Shown in pieces: positions 8,588-17,253 of a stretch of DNA of 64,000 nucleotides (position 1 is its first letter; each line of letters opens with the position of its first letter). Both the position numbers and the translations under genes were made by a program. The notes beneath the pieces were generated by a model, which searched no databases, was not told the origin of the DNA, and worked only from the letters and a program-made list of their open reading frames with translations. Source of the DNA: Sinobacterium norvegicum (lineage in GTDB: Bacteria > Pseudomonadota > Gammaproteobacteria > Pseudomonadales > Sinobacteriaceae); NCBI RefSeq assembly GCF_923077115.1, contig NZ_CAKLPX010000001.1, forward strand, positions 1,426,001 through 1,490,000, in the 5' to 3' direction.

Positions 8588-9853
8588 GGACATCCATGAT
8601 TATATTTGACGTTAACTGATTCAATCCTATAGTTACAGTGCTTTCTTACACCACGAATCAAGGATGATTGTGATGACGAAACCACGCAAGGCTATAGTGT
8701 CGCTTGATGCTACCCCCTACTACCACTGTGTATCCCGCTGTGTCCGCCGCGCCTTTTTATGCGGCAACGGTAATAATGGTGCCTGCTACGAGCATCGGAG
8801 GCAGTGGATAGAAGATAAGATCAACGCGCTTGCCGCTATTTTCTCCATCGATGTCTGCGCCTATGCTGTCATGTCTAACCATTACCATGTGGTGCTGCAT
8901 ATCGATAAAGCAACGGCTGAAAGCTGGTCGGCAGATGAGGTGATTAGGCGCTGGCATCAGCTCTATAAGGGCACAGCTCTTACCCAGCGTTATGTGAGGA
9001 ATAAGGCTGCTATGTTGCAGGCAGAAATAGATGCCGTCGATGACAGGGTGAAAGAGTGGCGACTAAGGCTGACCAATATCGGCTGGTTTATGCGCAATAT
9101 CAACGAACCGACAGCGCGGCAGGCCAATCAGGAGGATGGCTGCACAGGCCGCTTTTGGGAGGGCCGTTATAAATCCCAGGCGTTGCTAGATGAGCAGGCT
9201 TTAATCAGCTGTATGGCCTATGTCGACCTTAACCCGATTCGTGCTGGCATGAATAAAACACCTGAAGGCTCCCTTCACACCAGTATTCGGCGCCGTTGCC
9301 AGCAAGCCAAGGCGGCGTTTTCACCCAATCATCGCCAACAACAAGTCAAAGAGTTGATGCCCATGATCGGCAATCCCAGAAGCAGTATGCCTAAGGGGAT
9401 AGCGATAAGGCTAACGGATTACTTGGAGCTGGTTGATTGGACGGGGCGAATCATTAGGGAGGACAAGCGAGGGGCTATAGAGCGGCAGCTGCCGCCCATA
9501 TTGGATAGACTGCAGCTCGACCCTAAGCATTGGCTTTATTTATCACAGCATTTTGAAAGCCGATTTAAACGCTTGGTTGGCACTGCTTACGCACTAAAAC
9601 GTGGTGCCGAAGCACTGGGGTATCGACGAACACCGCAGAGCTGCATTCAGCTGCTCGAATAACCGTTACTTTATCAATAAAAAAATGACAGGGTTTGTAC
9701 TCTGGGACTTCTTCTGCCTGACCCTCAATGAACGGACGTTAAAAGCACCTTACAACGTGATTATTCACTCTCGTCGGTCATAAAGATCTCATTTTATATT
9801 TAATAGGCTTAGTCGATTAAACGAATCAGCCAAACTGCTAGGGGTGGATGTCC
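8588..9853 (+). mobile_element. REP-associated transposase (Y1/HUH) element, copy 2
   Basis: Same structure as copy 1: GGACATCCA at 8588-8596, conserved leader, transposase, 3' region, and TGGATGTCC at 9845-9853. Its 3' hairpin is partly decayed (GTCGATT against AATCAGC, two mismatched positions), whereas that of copy 1 is perfect. A further right-end fragment and a complete extra 3' region follow at once. Confidence 0.8.
8673..9662 (+). CDS. REP-associated tyrosine transposase (Y1_Tnp/RAYT), copy 2
   Basis: A 329-residue transposase almost identical to the one at 6220-7209. It has the HUH motif H70-Y-H72 and the catalytic Y183 in AYVDLNPIRAG. Differences are minor (for example GACYEH for GVCFEH, VKEW for VEEW, ALKRG for ALKHG). 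The ATG at 8673 has AAGGA 8 nt upstream; an ATG 9 nt earlier is a weaker alternative. The frame is intact, so the protein could mobilise both complete elements and perhaps the solo ends nearby. Confidence 0.92.
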   Translation: MTKPRKAIVSLDATPYYHCVSRCVRRAFLCGNGNNGACYEHRRQWIEDKINALAAIFSIDVCAYAVMSNHYHVVLHIDKATAESWSADEVIRRWHQLYKGTALTQRYVRNKAAMLQAEIDAVDDRVKEWRLRLTNIGWFMRNINEPTARQANQEDGCTGRFWEGRYKSQALLDEQALISCMAYVDLNPIRAGMNKTPEGSLHTSIRRRCQQAKAAFSPNHRQQQVKELMPMIGNPRSSMPKGIAIRLTDYLELVDWTGRIIREDKRGAIERQLPPILDRLQLDPKHWLYLSQHFESRFKRLVGTAYALKRGAEALGYRRTPQSCIQLLE

Positions 9854-10094
9854 TTTTTAATAGCAGCCAAACTGCCTGGGGTGGATGTCCTTTTTAATTT
9901 AGTATTATAAAAAAATGACAGGGTTTGTACTCTGGGACTTCTTCTGCCTGACCCTCAATGAACGGACGTTAAAAGCACCTTACAACGTGATTATTCACTC
10001 TAGTCGGTCATAAAAATCTCATATTTTATTTAATAGGCTTAGCCGATTAAACGAATCGGCCAAACTGCTAGGGGTGGATGTCCTTTTATATTGC
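9663..10094 (+). repeat. Tandem RAYT 3' regions: copy B, a mini right end, and solo copy C
   Basis: Three right ends stand in a row. Copy B (9663-9860) ends element 2. A 33-bp fragment (about 9861-9893) repeats cagccaaactgcctgg plus ggtggatgtcc. Solo copy C (about 9904-10094) is a full 3' region with no transposase. Copy C resembles copy B in its first part (ctctgggactt) but matches copy A exactly towards its end, including the perfect hairpin, so it looks like a recombinant. It ends 3 bp from the stop codon of the ATPase gene. Confidence 0.85.
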
Positions 10095-10097
10095 TTG

Positions 10098-11597
10098 TTA
10101 TACGGCCTCCAACTCTTCTCTCATACTTTCCTTTTTAGCGCTCAGCCATTCATGGACTTCACTAACATAACCACTCCAGCAACCGGATGTAGAAGCAAGA
10201 TCGATTATCTTTGAAAGCCCAGTTGCTCTTTCCCAGCCAAGCCTTTCGATTATGTCACTAATAAATTCATGCTCATTATCGACAGCTATAATCTCAGCTG
10301 CTACCTCTATGATCTCATTAAACTCTTCATTTTCAGTTTCTCCAATATCGATCAACAAGGAGTGGAGATACTTTTCAGGTTGTGAACCGTCCGGCAACGT
10401 GAATTGTTTGATGATGGAAATTGCTTTTTCTTTAGCCTGCAGAACATTGTCGTCGTGGCCAGTTAACACTCTATCTACAGCAGTGTTCTTCTCCGCAGGA
10501 GAACGATAAACGTCTCCATCTAATACGAATAGGGAGTTTTCGCAAGGCTCACCGCCAAGTAATAAGCCCCCAACCGTTGTGAAACAGTTAGTGGCCGCAC
10601 CATATCTACTTACAGATGTGTATTTTATGAGCTTCAGATTAGCTGCTACCTTTCTCACAATTGCAGCTGCCACATCATCTTCTACGAAAACCTCTATAGG
10701 TTTAGGCTGGATTCCTGTAAGCCTATTAATTGCATCAGGTTTTGTTTCGTTGAAACATAGGGTCTTATGTGGGCGGCAAACGATATGCCTTATGTTTATC
10801 CTATCTTCGAGCTCTAAAATACTTTCACGGTGAGTTGTAAAAATAACCTGAAGATTCTTGTCATTTGAGCGCTCCAAAACAACATCCACGAGCTTCTTCA
10901 TAGCTTGGTCATGAAGTAGTAAATCAAGCTCATCGATCAATATGAGGGAGTATTTTTTAGCTCTGAATATCTTCTCAAGAATATAAAATACTTTTTGTTC
11001 GCCTGCACTCATACTAAGAGCAGAGTATCTTAGTCCATCTACCTCGACACCAATAAAGTCTTTCCCACGTGCAGTATGTACATTGTAGCTAGAATAGTTT
11101 CGATTGAGTATTCCTGATGCTTTTTCAAGGATGGTATTGATAATATCTTCAGTTATTTCCTGCGTAGAATAATTAATTTTGGCCTGTTTTTTTTCTGACT
11201 CGATCATTGGGACGCACTTATCAATACCAATATAATATACGTCTCTCTTTGGCCTGTTAGCGTACCTTGGTGTCCATCGAACCTGTGTCTTCTTATATTC
11301 TCGATATATATTTGCGGACACCAATTCAGCATCTCTGAAACTATGAATAATACTCAACTCACTCTCATTCCACAGAGCATCAGTACTAGGGAGAAAAAAC
11401 CAACTGAACTTGTAGTTTTCTCCATTTTCATTTGGTGAAAAAGCGCAAGCCAAAGCGTGTAGGATTGTCGATTTTCCATTTCCATTTGGGCCTAATATTG
11501 CAGTAACGGAAGCCCCTTCAAAAGAAATTTCAAGATCAGTCAGGTTCTTCAAGGACTTGACCTTCAGCGAGTGTAGAACTTGTTGCGATAATGCCAT
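10098..11597 (-). CDS. OLD-like AAA/ABC ATPase with C-terminal TOPRIM-like region
   Basis: A 499-residue SMC/ABC-type ATPase. The Walker A motif GPNGNGKST is at 36-44, the ABC signature LSMSAGEQK at 194-202, the Walker B motif SLILIDELD at about 217-225 and the H-loop TTHRES at 254-259. After residue 300 it shows a TOPRIM-like pattern: an acidic VEDD at 305-308 and LDGD at 359-362, as in overcoming-lysogenization-defect (OLD) nucleases and GajA. No UvrD-like helicase or other partner gene adjoins it, so it fits the solitary (class 1) OLD type better than Gabija. The RBS AAGGA precedes the ATG. Its place beside a mobile patchwork suggests an anti-phage role, which is inference. The stop lies 3 bp from a RAYT 3' region, so a slightly truncated C-terminus is possible. 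Confidence 0.8.
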   Translation of the reverse strand: MALSQQVLHSLKVKSLKNLTDLEISFEGASVTAILGPNGNGKSTILHALACAFSPNENGENYKFSWFFLPSTDALWNESELSIIHSFRDAELVSANIYREYKKTQVRWTPRYANRPKRDVYYIGIDKCVPMIESEKKQAKINYSTQEITEDIINTILEKASGILNRNYSSYNVHTARGKDFIGVEVDGLRYSALSMSAGEQKVFYILEKIFRAKKYSLILIDELDLLLHDQAMKKLVDVVLERSNDKNLQVIFTTHRESILELEDRINIRHIVCRPHKTLCFNETKPDAINRLTGIQPKPIEVFVEDDVAAAIVRKVAANLKLIKYTSVSRYGAATNCFTTVGGLLLGGEPCENSLFVLDGDVYRSPAEKNTAVDRVLTGHDDNVLQAKEKAISIIKQFTLPDGSQPEKYLHSLLIDIGETENEEFNEIIEVAAEIIAVDNEHEFISDIIERLGWERATGLSKIIDLASTSGCWSGYVSEVHEWLSAKKESMREELEAV

Positions 11598-11785
11598 ATA
11601 TTCCTTCTTACTTAGCGCAGGGTAAAACTATTGATTCGTGTAACAGTGAATTAATAGGCCAACAGGCGTTATATGTCTTTTGCTGTTTTCGCCCACTATA
11701 TATCCACCAAAAGTATAATTATTATATTTATCAATTGCATACAGAGATGACCCAAAAGCAAATCGAGCCCGAAGTCAACAATAAC

Positions 11786-11813
11786 TTTGTTACAGGGTTT
11801 TCCCTGTAACAAA
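11786..11813. repeat. Perfect 12-bp inverted repeat
   Basis: TTTGTTACAGGG (11786-11797) and CCCTGTAACAAA (11802-11813) flank a 4-nt loop. No T-run follows on either strand beyond the arm itself. It could be an operator, a transcribed hairpin upstream of the ATPase gene, or an element scar. It lies about 190 bp upstream of the ATPase start. Confidence 0.6.
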
Positions 11814-11850
11814 AACGCCACCTAATACTATCAACAAGTTACAAGCTATT

Positions 11851-11996
11851 CTACCGTGTTCAAGAGCCCGGTGGCTTCATAACACGGTAGCTTCCACCCC
11901 AAAGCCACCACCACCTCATCAGCTGGGCATCTTCAGCAGGGATGCTGAAGCTGAGCCTACAGGGAAGTATTCACGGCGTCCCAGAGGATGAGGTGG
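11851..11996. repeat. Structured intergenic sequence with three nested stems
   Basis: Within the 545-bp gap between the ATPase start and the sbcC stop, composition shifts abruptly from AT-rich (to about 11820) to GC-rich. Three perfect stems follow: CTACCGTGTT (11851-11860) with AACACGGTAG (11881-11890); CCACCTCATC (11911-11920) with GATGAGGTGG (11987-11996); and, inside the latter, CTTCAGCA (11931-11938) with TGCTGAAG (11943-11950) around a GGGA tetraloop. On the minus strand it contains GTGAATACTTCCCTGTAGGC, which resembles a motif I recall from dispersed intergenic repeats of gammaproteobacteria. The rest of the gap (11598-11785 and 11997-12142) shows no gene. Confidence 0.5.
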
Positions 11997-12142
11997 CGGC
12001 GGCTCGAAGCACCGTCAGCCATAAGCGCTACCCAATGAGCCGGACACTTCGCACCGCCGCTCCGTCAGTCACACCCCGCTCCTGTCGCTGCGCTTTTTAA
12101 AGTCGCAGGCAATGACTAACTCCACGGCTTAAGCTCGCAACC

Positions 12143-15100
12143 TCACCCCACCCGATACCCCCGATCCAGCTGACTCACCCCCAGCCCACTCATCTTCTTA
12201 ATCTCAATCTGCACCGGAATCCGCTCTTTTAAGGCCTCAACATGGCTGATCACCCCGATCATCTTGCCGCTGGCATTGAGGTTGTCGAGGGCGTCTAAAG
12301 CGATGTCGAGGGTTTCGCGGTCGAGGGTGCCGAAGCCCTCATCCAAGAACAGGCTGTCGATCTTGGTCTTGTGGCTGACCAAGTCCGATAGCGCTAACGC
12401 CAGCGCTAAGCTGACAAGAAAGCTCTCGCCACCGGAGAGCGTCTTGGTATCGCGCATGGCATCGGCCTGCCAGGTATCGATGACCGAGATCTCCAGCGCT
12501 TCGCCGACTTTGCGGTCGAGCTGGTAGCGGCTGTGTAACTGCGCCAACTGCTGATTGGCCAGATGAATCAGGTAATCCAGGGTTAAGCCCTGGGCGAAGA
12601 CGCGGAATTTTTTACCGTCGCCGGAGCCGATCAGCCCCTTTAAGGCCTGCCAGTCATCATAACTCTGCTGCTGCGCCTCGATCTCTGACAACAGTGCTTG
12701 CTGCTGCTGGCGCTTGTCGCTGTCGGCCTTGAGGCGCTGTTCGATCTCACCCAGCTGCTTGTTGGCCTCGGTAATAGCCTGCGTCACCTGTTCGATCGAC
12801 GCGGTCAGCGCCGGCAGGCTTAACTCACCCAAGGGCTGCTCTTTGGCCTGATCGAATACAGTCTGTGCCTGCTGTTGCAACGCCTTGGCCTGTATCTGCT
12901 GGGCCTGTAAATGCTGCTTTAAGTCTGTCAGCCGCCGGTGTTCGTCATCGGCCAACAATGCCGCGGCATACTCCTGCTCGCTGGCAAACATGCTATCCGC
13001 CAAGCCCTGTTGCCAGCGCTGCTCGGCGGCCTCGGCCTGGGCAGACTGTTTGGTATGGCGGTGTTGATTATCACGCAACTGCGCCTGCACCGTGTGGGCA
13101 GCCTTATTCAACTCGGCCAGTGTATCCTGCAAGCCTGCCAACCGCTGTTGACACTGACTCAGCTGCGTTGCTAACCGCTGTTCCTCCGCCGCGCAGTTCT
13201 TGTCGCCAAACAGCGCCACACGCTGATCGTTAGATTGTTCAATGGCATTGGTTAGCTCAACCGTCTGCCCCTGTAACTTATCCACAACGTCCTGCTTATC
13301 CTTCAGCTGCTGGGCCAGACCCCGCTGACGATGTTGTTGCTCCAATATATCCTTGGCCAACTGCTGCTGTTGCTGGCTCTGCTGCTGATAGTTTTCGCCC
13401 TCGTGCTGCCGCTGTGCCAACCACGATGATTGCTCGGTCAGCGTCGGCAAGGCGGTAAAACCGGCGGCGGATAACTGGGCCAGTAATTCGGCCTCGATGG
13501 CTGCTAAGCTTTGCTCGGCCAGCTGTTGTTGCTGCTGGCACTGCTGTTGTTGGTTGTGCAGATTGACAGACTGCTGCTGTAGCAGTTCGCCGTTACTGTG
13601 CTGCTGTTGCAGCGCCTGCGACTGTGTGGCCAGGGCATCGATGGCCTGTTTTAACGCCGCCTCTGCCTGCTCTACCGACTGCCATTGCTGGGCTAACAGC
13701 AGCCTGGCCGATTCGGCCTGCTCGAACAATGCCTCGATCTCGGCGGCATCGGCGTCGAGGGGAAGCTGCCAATTCAACGCCGTAGTCTGCTCAAGCCATG
13801 CATGGCGCTGCTCGTCTAATAGATTGTGCAACTCTTGGATTTGCTGCTCTAACGAAGTCACTAAGGCATCGAAGGTGGCCTGCTGTTGGCTGGCCGCCGT
13901 GCCCTGTTGCTCCATCTCGCTTAAGCGCTGTTGCTGCTGCACTAACCGCTGCTCGCTGGCGCTGCTGTCGGTGGCCTGATAGGCGTCGATAGCCGGGTGG
14001 TCAGGGGAGCCACAGAGCGGGCAGGCATCGCCGGCCTGCAACTGATCGCGGTAAGCCTTGAGGCTGACGATCTCACGCTCCAGCTGAATACTGTACTGCA
14101 GTGACTCGATCAGCTTCTTGTGCTGACTGTAGTCGGCTCTCAGCTGCACCACACTGGCGGTGGCCACTGCTTGATCCCGTTGATGTTGCTGTAATTGCTG
14201 CTGTTGGCTGCCGAGCTTTTGCCGGTTGGCGGTATAGCTTTGATACAGGTGACGACAATCCGCCAGCACGGTTTGCTGTGCCTGCTGCCGTTGAACATCG
14301 GCCTTCACCTGCAGAGCGCTGGCGCCGTTTAATACCGTGAGTAACTGCTGATTGAGCTGCTGTTGCTGTTGTTGATCGTGCTCAAGCTGGCCCTTCAACA
14401 AGGTAATCGCCTGTTGCTGGCGGCCCTGTTCGGTGACCAGTTGCTCGACCTCTGCCGTATAACGCTGAGAATTAGTGGCCTCGGCGGTCAGCCGTTGCTG
14501 CTGCGTTGCCCGGTCGGAAAACTTCGATTGCCACAGTGGCAGCGCCGCCGACAAGCCCTGATGATGCTGGTTGGCGAGCAGGGTCTGGTCGAGCTGCTGC
14601 TGTTGCTCGGTCAGCGCTTTAAGGCTAGCGATGAGTTCGGCATTCTCGGCCTGCTGGGCGACAACCATCGGTTGCATCTTCGCCTCTTCGTTAGTGAGCG
14701 CCAACTGCTGTGATCTCAAACTTTTTAAGCTCTCATCCAGCGGAATGATATGCTCGGTGATCAGCTGGTGGGTTTGTTGCGCCTCGCTGGTCGCCGCCTC
14801 GACGGCGGCGACGCCAGCCTGTTGCTGCGGCGCCAACTCGGCCTGTTGCTGCTGGTTGAGCCGCTGCTGCTCAGCCAACACTGTTGCCGCCTGGATTAAA
14901 TCCACCACGCCACGCTGTTGCTGCTCGGCATCGACAAACAGCGGCTGCAGTTTATTGGCCGGCTCGCTGGCCGCCAGCCGCTGCAAATCCGTCGCGTGAT
15001 CGATCAAGCCCTGCTCGGCGCGGTTAAATTTAGCGCCGGCCTCAACCAGCTGTTGTTCGGCTGACTGAAAATGCTGCACTCGCTCCAGCGCCTGGCGATG

Positions 15101-15850
15101 ATCGGCCAACTGTTGCTGCTGCTGTTGGGTTTGCTGCTCCAACTGAGCCTGCAATAGCAGCTGTTCAGCCAGTGCCTCTGGCGTTAACACATCCACCGCC
15201 TGGCTGCGTTGGCGCAATAGGTTTAGCTGGCTCTCCTGTTCGCGGGCGCTGTCGAATACCTGCTGGGAGATTTGGCCATAGATTTCGCTGCCGGTGATCT
15301 GCTCTAACAGGTCGGCTCGCTTGCCGGCATCGGCATTGAGGAAGGCGGCAAAGCCACCCTGGGCCAATAACATCGACTTGGTAAAGCGGCCGAAATCGAG
15401 GCCGGTAATGCTGGCGATCTGCTGGTCCTTCTCCTTCACCTTGTCGGCGAGAATTTTATCGCCGCCCTCGCCCTCGCCCTCATACTCTCCAGTGGTGATT
15501 TCGGCTAATTCGACCTTGGCCGACTGCAGCTTGCCATCGGCGGCACCGCGGGCACGGCGCACCGACCAGAAGGCTCGGTAGCGTTTGTCCTTGACCTCAA
15601 ATTCGACCTCGGCCAGGCAATCGCCGCTGTGCCGCGTCATTACCTTGTCCGCCGGTGACGGCTCATTCAGCCGCGGCGTGCGGTGATACAGCGCCAAACA
15701 GATGGCGTCTAACAGGGTGGTCTTGCCGGCACCGGTGGCACCGGTAATAGCAAACAGACCGTTACTGGCAAAGGGCTCCTGGGTGAAGTCGATCTTCCAC
15801 TCGCCCTTCAGCGAGTTGATATTCTTAAAGCGCAGCGTCAGTATTTTCAT
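12143..15850 (-). CDS. sbcC: Exonuclease subunit SbcC (Rad50-like)
   Basis: The 1,235-residue ATPase subunit of the SbcCD nuclease, which cleaves hairpins and processes DNA ends at stalled or broken replication forks. The Walker A motif GATGAGKTT is at about 37-45. A long coiled coil carries the zinc hook CPLCG near residue 608, almost exactly midway. The ABC signature LSGGESFLVSLALALALSDL (about 1140) and Walker B LDEGFGTLD (about 1167) close the protein. The coiled-coil arms are extraordinarily rich in glutamine, with many runs of four to six Q encoded mostly by CAG/CAA. The length is slightly above that of E. coli SbcC (1,048). Its start overlaps the sbcD stop (ATGA), so the two are translationally coupled. 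Confidence 0.96.
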   Translation of the reverse strand: MKILTLRFKNINSLKGEWKIDFTQEPFASNGLFAITGATGAGKTTLLDAICLALYHRTPRLNEPSPADKVMTRHSGDCLAEVEFEVKDKRYRAFWSVRRARGAADGKLQSAKVELAEITTGEYEGEGEGGDKILADKVKEKDQQIASITGLDFGRFTKSMLLAQGGFAAFLNADAGKRADLLEQITGSEIYGQISQQVFDSAREQESQLNLLRQRSQAVDVLTPEALAEQLLLQAQLEQQTQQQQQQLADHRQALERVQHFQSAEQQLVEAGAKFNRAEQGLIDHATDLQRLAASEPANKLQPLFVDAEQQQRGVVDLIQAATVLAEQQRLNQQQQAELAPQQQAGVAAVEAATSEAQQTHQLITEHIIPLDESLKSLRSQQLALTNEEAKMQPMVVAQQAENAELIASLKALTEQQQQLDQTLLANQHHQGLSAALPLWQSKFSDRATQQQRLTAEATNSQRYTAEVEQLVTEQGRQQQAITLLKGQLEHDQQQQQQLNQQLLTVLNGASALQVKADVQRQQAQQTVLADCRHLYQSYTANRQKLGSQQQQLQQHQRDQAVATASVVQLRADYSQHKKLIESLQYSIQLEREIVSLKAYRDQLQAGDACPLCGSPDHPAIDAYQATDSSASEQRLVQQQQRLSEMEQQGTAASQQQATFDALVTSLEQQIQELHNLLDEQRHAWLEQTTALNWQLPLDADAAEIEALFEQAESARLLLAQQWQSVEQAEAALKQAIDALATQSQALQQQHSNGELLQQQSVNLHNQQQQCQQQQQLAEQSLAAIEAELLAQLSAAGFTALPTLTEQSSWLAQRQHEGENYQQQSQQQQQLAKDILEQQHRQRGLAQQLKDKQDVVDKLQGQTVELTNAIEQSNDQRVALFGDKNCAAEEQRLATQLSQCQQRLAGLQDTLAELNKAAHTVQAQLRDNQHRHTKQSAQAEAAEQRWQQGLADSMFASEQEYAAALLADDEHRRLTDLKQHLQAQQIQAKALQQQAQTVFDQAKEQPLGELSLPALTASIEQVTQAITEANKQLGEIEQRLKADSDKRQQQQALLSEIEAQQQSYDDWQALKGLIGSGDGKKFRVFAQGLTLDYLIHLANQQLAQLHSRYQLDRKVGEALEISVIDTWQADAMRDTKTLSGGESFLVSLALALALSDLVSHKTKIDSLFLDEGFGTLDRETLDIALDALDNLNASGKMIGVISHVEALKERIPVQIEIKKMSGLGVSQLDRGYRVG

Positions 15851-17136
15851 TGCCCCGCCTCCTCATTCGCATCTTCATTCAGGCTGGCCACCACCTGATC
15901 GAACAGCACCGCTAGGCGCTGCCGTTTTTGTTGCTGTGGCTCGCCCTGCCAGTCTTCGAGCTCCAGGCGTTTATCGAATACCTGTGCCGGGGTGAGTTCC
16001 TGCAGCGTCACCTTGGCCTCGGTGGCCAGGCTTTGCAGCCGCAGTTTGCGCTCGCGGCGCAGCAACAATACCTCCAGCGGCAGGCCGTCGATCATCAACT
16101 CGATGCGCTGCTGTAGATCGTTGAGATAATCCTGCGTGCTGACTTCGATATCGAGCCAGGCCGGCAGGCTGGCATCATACTGTGTCGCCAGCGTCGCGAT
16201 CTCAGCCTCGATGGTTTTCAGATCACCCTTGATCAGGTGCATCGGCTGAAAGCGCGGAATCTGACAGGGGCTGACGCGGCTAAATTGGCCGCCCTCGAAC
16301 TCGGCGATCAACACGATTTTATCGTTGCTCAATTCATCGAAGCTGAGCGGAATCGGCGAACCGCAGTAGCGAATATGGTCACTGCCAGCGACTTTTTGTG
16401 GCCGATGAATATGGCCCAGGGCGATGTAATTCAGCGGCGGAAACGCCGAGGCGGGAAAGGCCTCCAACGTGCCGATATAAATATCGCGCACCGACTCTGA
16501 ACTCTTGGCGCCGACGGTGGTGAGGTGGCCGGTGCCGATGATTGGCAACCTAACGCCGTACTGTTGTTCGATCTGTTGCTGCTGCGCCTCGGCTAACTGA
16601 TAGATGCTGTGGTAGTGCTCGGCAATGGCCTGCTGCAAGCCCTGTTGCTTTTGACTGCCGCTGAGGCCGGATTGGCTGAGGGTGATATCGCGGGGGCGCA
16701 GAAAAGGAATGGCGCAGATAATCGCCTGCGGCAGCTTGTCACCATCGCACAGGGTAATCACCTGTTGCGCCCTATCGTCACAGGCACCGGGGATGACATG
16801 GGTATTCAAACAGGCTAACAGCGCCTGGGATTCCCCCAGGGTGGCGACCGAATCGTGGTTGCCGCCGAGGATGATTAAATGCACGCCGGTACGCTGTAAA
16901 TCGACAACAAACTGGTTGTATAACTCGCGGGCATAGCTCGGCGGTGAACCGGTGTCGAAGATGTCGCCGGCAACAATAATGGCATCGATCTGCTGGGCAA
17001 CGGCGGTGTCGATCAACCAGGCTAAAAACTGCTGGTGCTCGGCGCGGCGGCTCTTGCCCATGAAGTGTTGGCCAAGATGCCAATCGGAGGTATGAATGAG
17101 TTTGAAAGAGCTGTTTAACGCGGTATTTTTCGGCAT
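15847..17136 (-). CDS. sbcD: Exonuclease subunit SbcD (Mre11-like)
   Basis: The 429-residue Mn-dependent phosphoesterase subunit of SbcCD. The metallophosphoesterase motifs appear in order: SDWHLG (about 16-21), VAGDIFDTG (about 55-63), LGGNHDSVATLGES (about 94-107), then GTGHLT and ALGHIHRPQ with their paired histidines. The capping domain and C-terminal SbcC-binding region follow at normal family length. It is the first gene of the sbcDC pair and overlaps sbcC by 4 bp. No clear Shine-Dalgarno precedes the ATG. An imperfect palindrome (ACACCA-TCG-TGGTGT, 17179-17193) lies 43 bp upstream; it is not a LexA box. Confidence 0.96.
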   Translation of the reverse strand: MPKNTALNSSFKLIHTSDWHLGQHFMGKSRRAEHQQFLAWLIDTAVAQQIDAIIVAGDIFDTGSPPSYARELYNQFVVDLQRTGVHLIILGGNHDSVATLGESQALLACLNTHVIPGACDDRAQQVITLCDGDKLPQAIICAIPFLRPRDITLSQSGLSGSQKQQGLQQAIAEHYHSIYQLAEAQQQQIEQQYGVRLPIIGTGHLTTVGAKSSESVRDIYIGTLEAFPASAFPPLNYIALGHIHRPQKVAGSDHIRYCGSPIPLSFDELSNDKIVLIAEFEGGQFSRVSPCQIPRFQPMHLIKGDLKTIEAEIATLATQYDASLPAWLDIEVSTQDYLNDLQQRIELMIDGLPLEVLLLRRERKLRLQSLATEAKVTLQELTPAQVFDKRLELEDWQGEPQQQKRQRLAVLFDQVVASLNEDANEEAGQ

Positions 17137-17253
17137 CGAGGGGCAACGAGGGTGGCTATAGAATAAGCCCTATAACATACACCATCGTGGTGTTATTTTG
17201 TATTGCGGCGGCAGAGCTTCGCAACTGCTGCCACCACTATTGACCCGGCCGAC

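Noticed and set aside
11591-11809. Short plus-strand frame upstream of the ATPase gene
   Set aside because: It overlaps the ATPase start and promoter region, lacks a ribosome-binding site and shows no domain.
12264-15995. Several cysteine- or tryptophan-rich plus-strand frames under sbcC
   Set aside because: They are shadows of CAG-rich sbcC codons (CTG/TGC on the other strand) and resemble no protein.
17179-17193. Palindrome upstream of sbcD considered as a LexA box
   Set aside because: ACACCA-TCG-TGGTGT does not match CTGT-N8-ACAG; no SOS link can be claimed.
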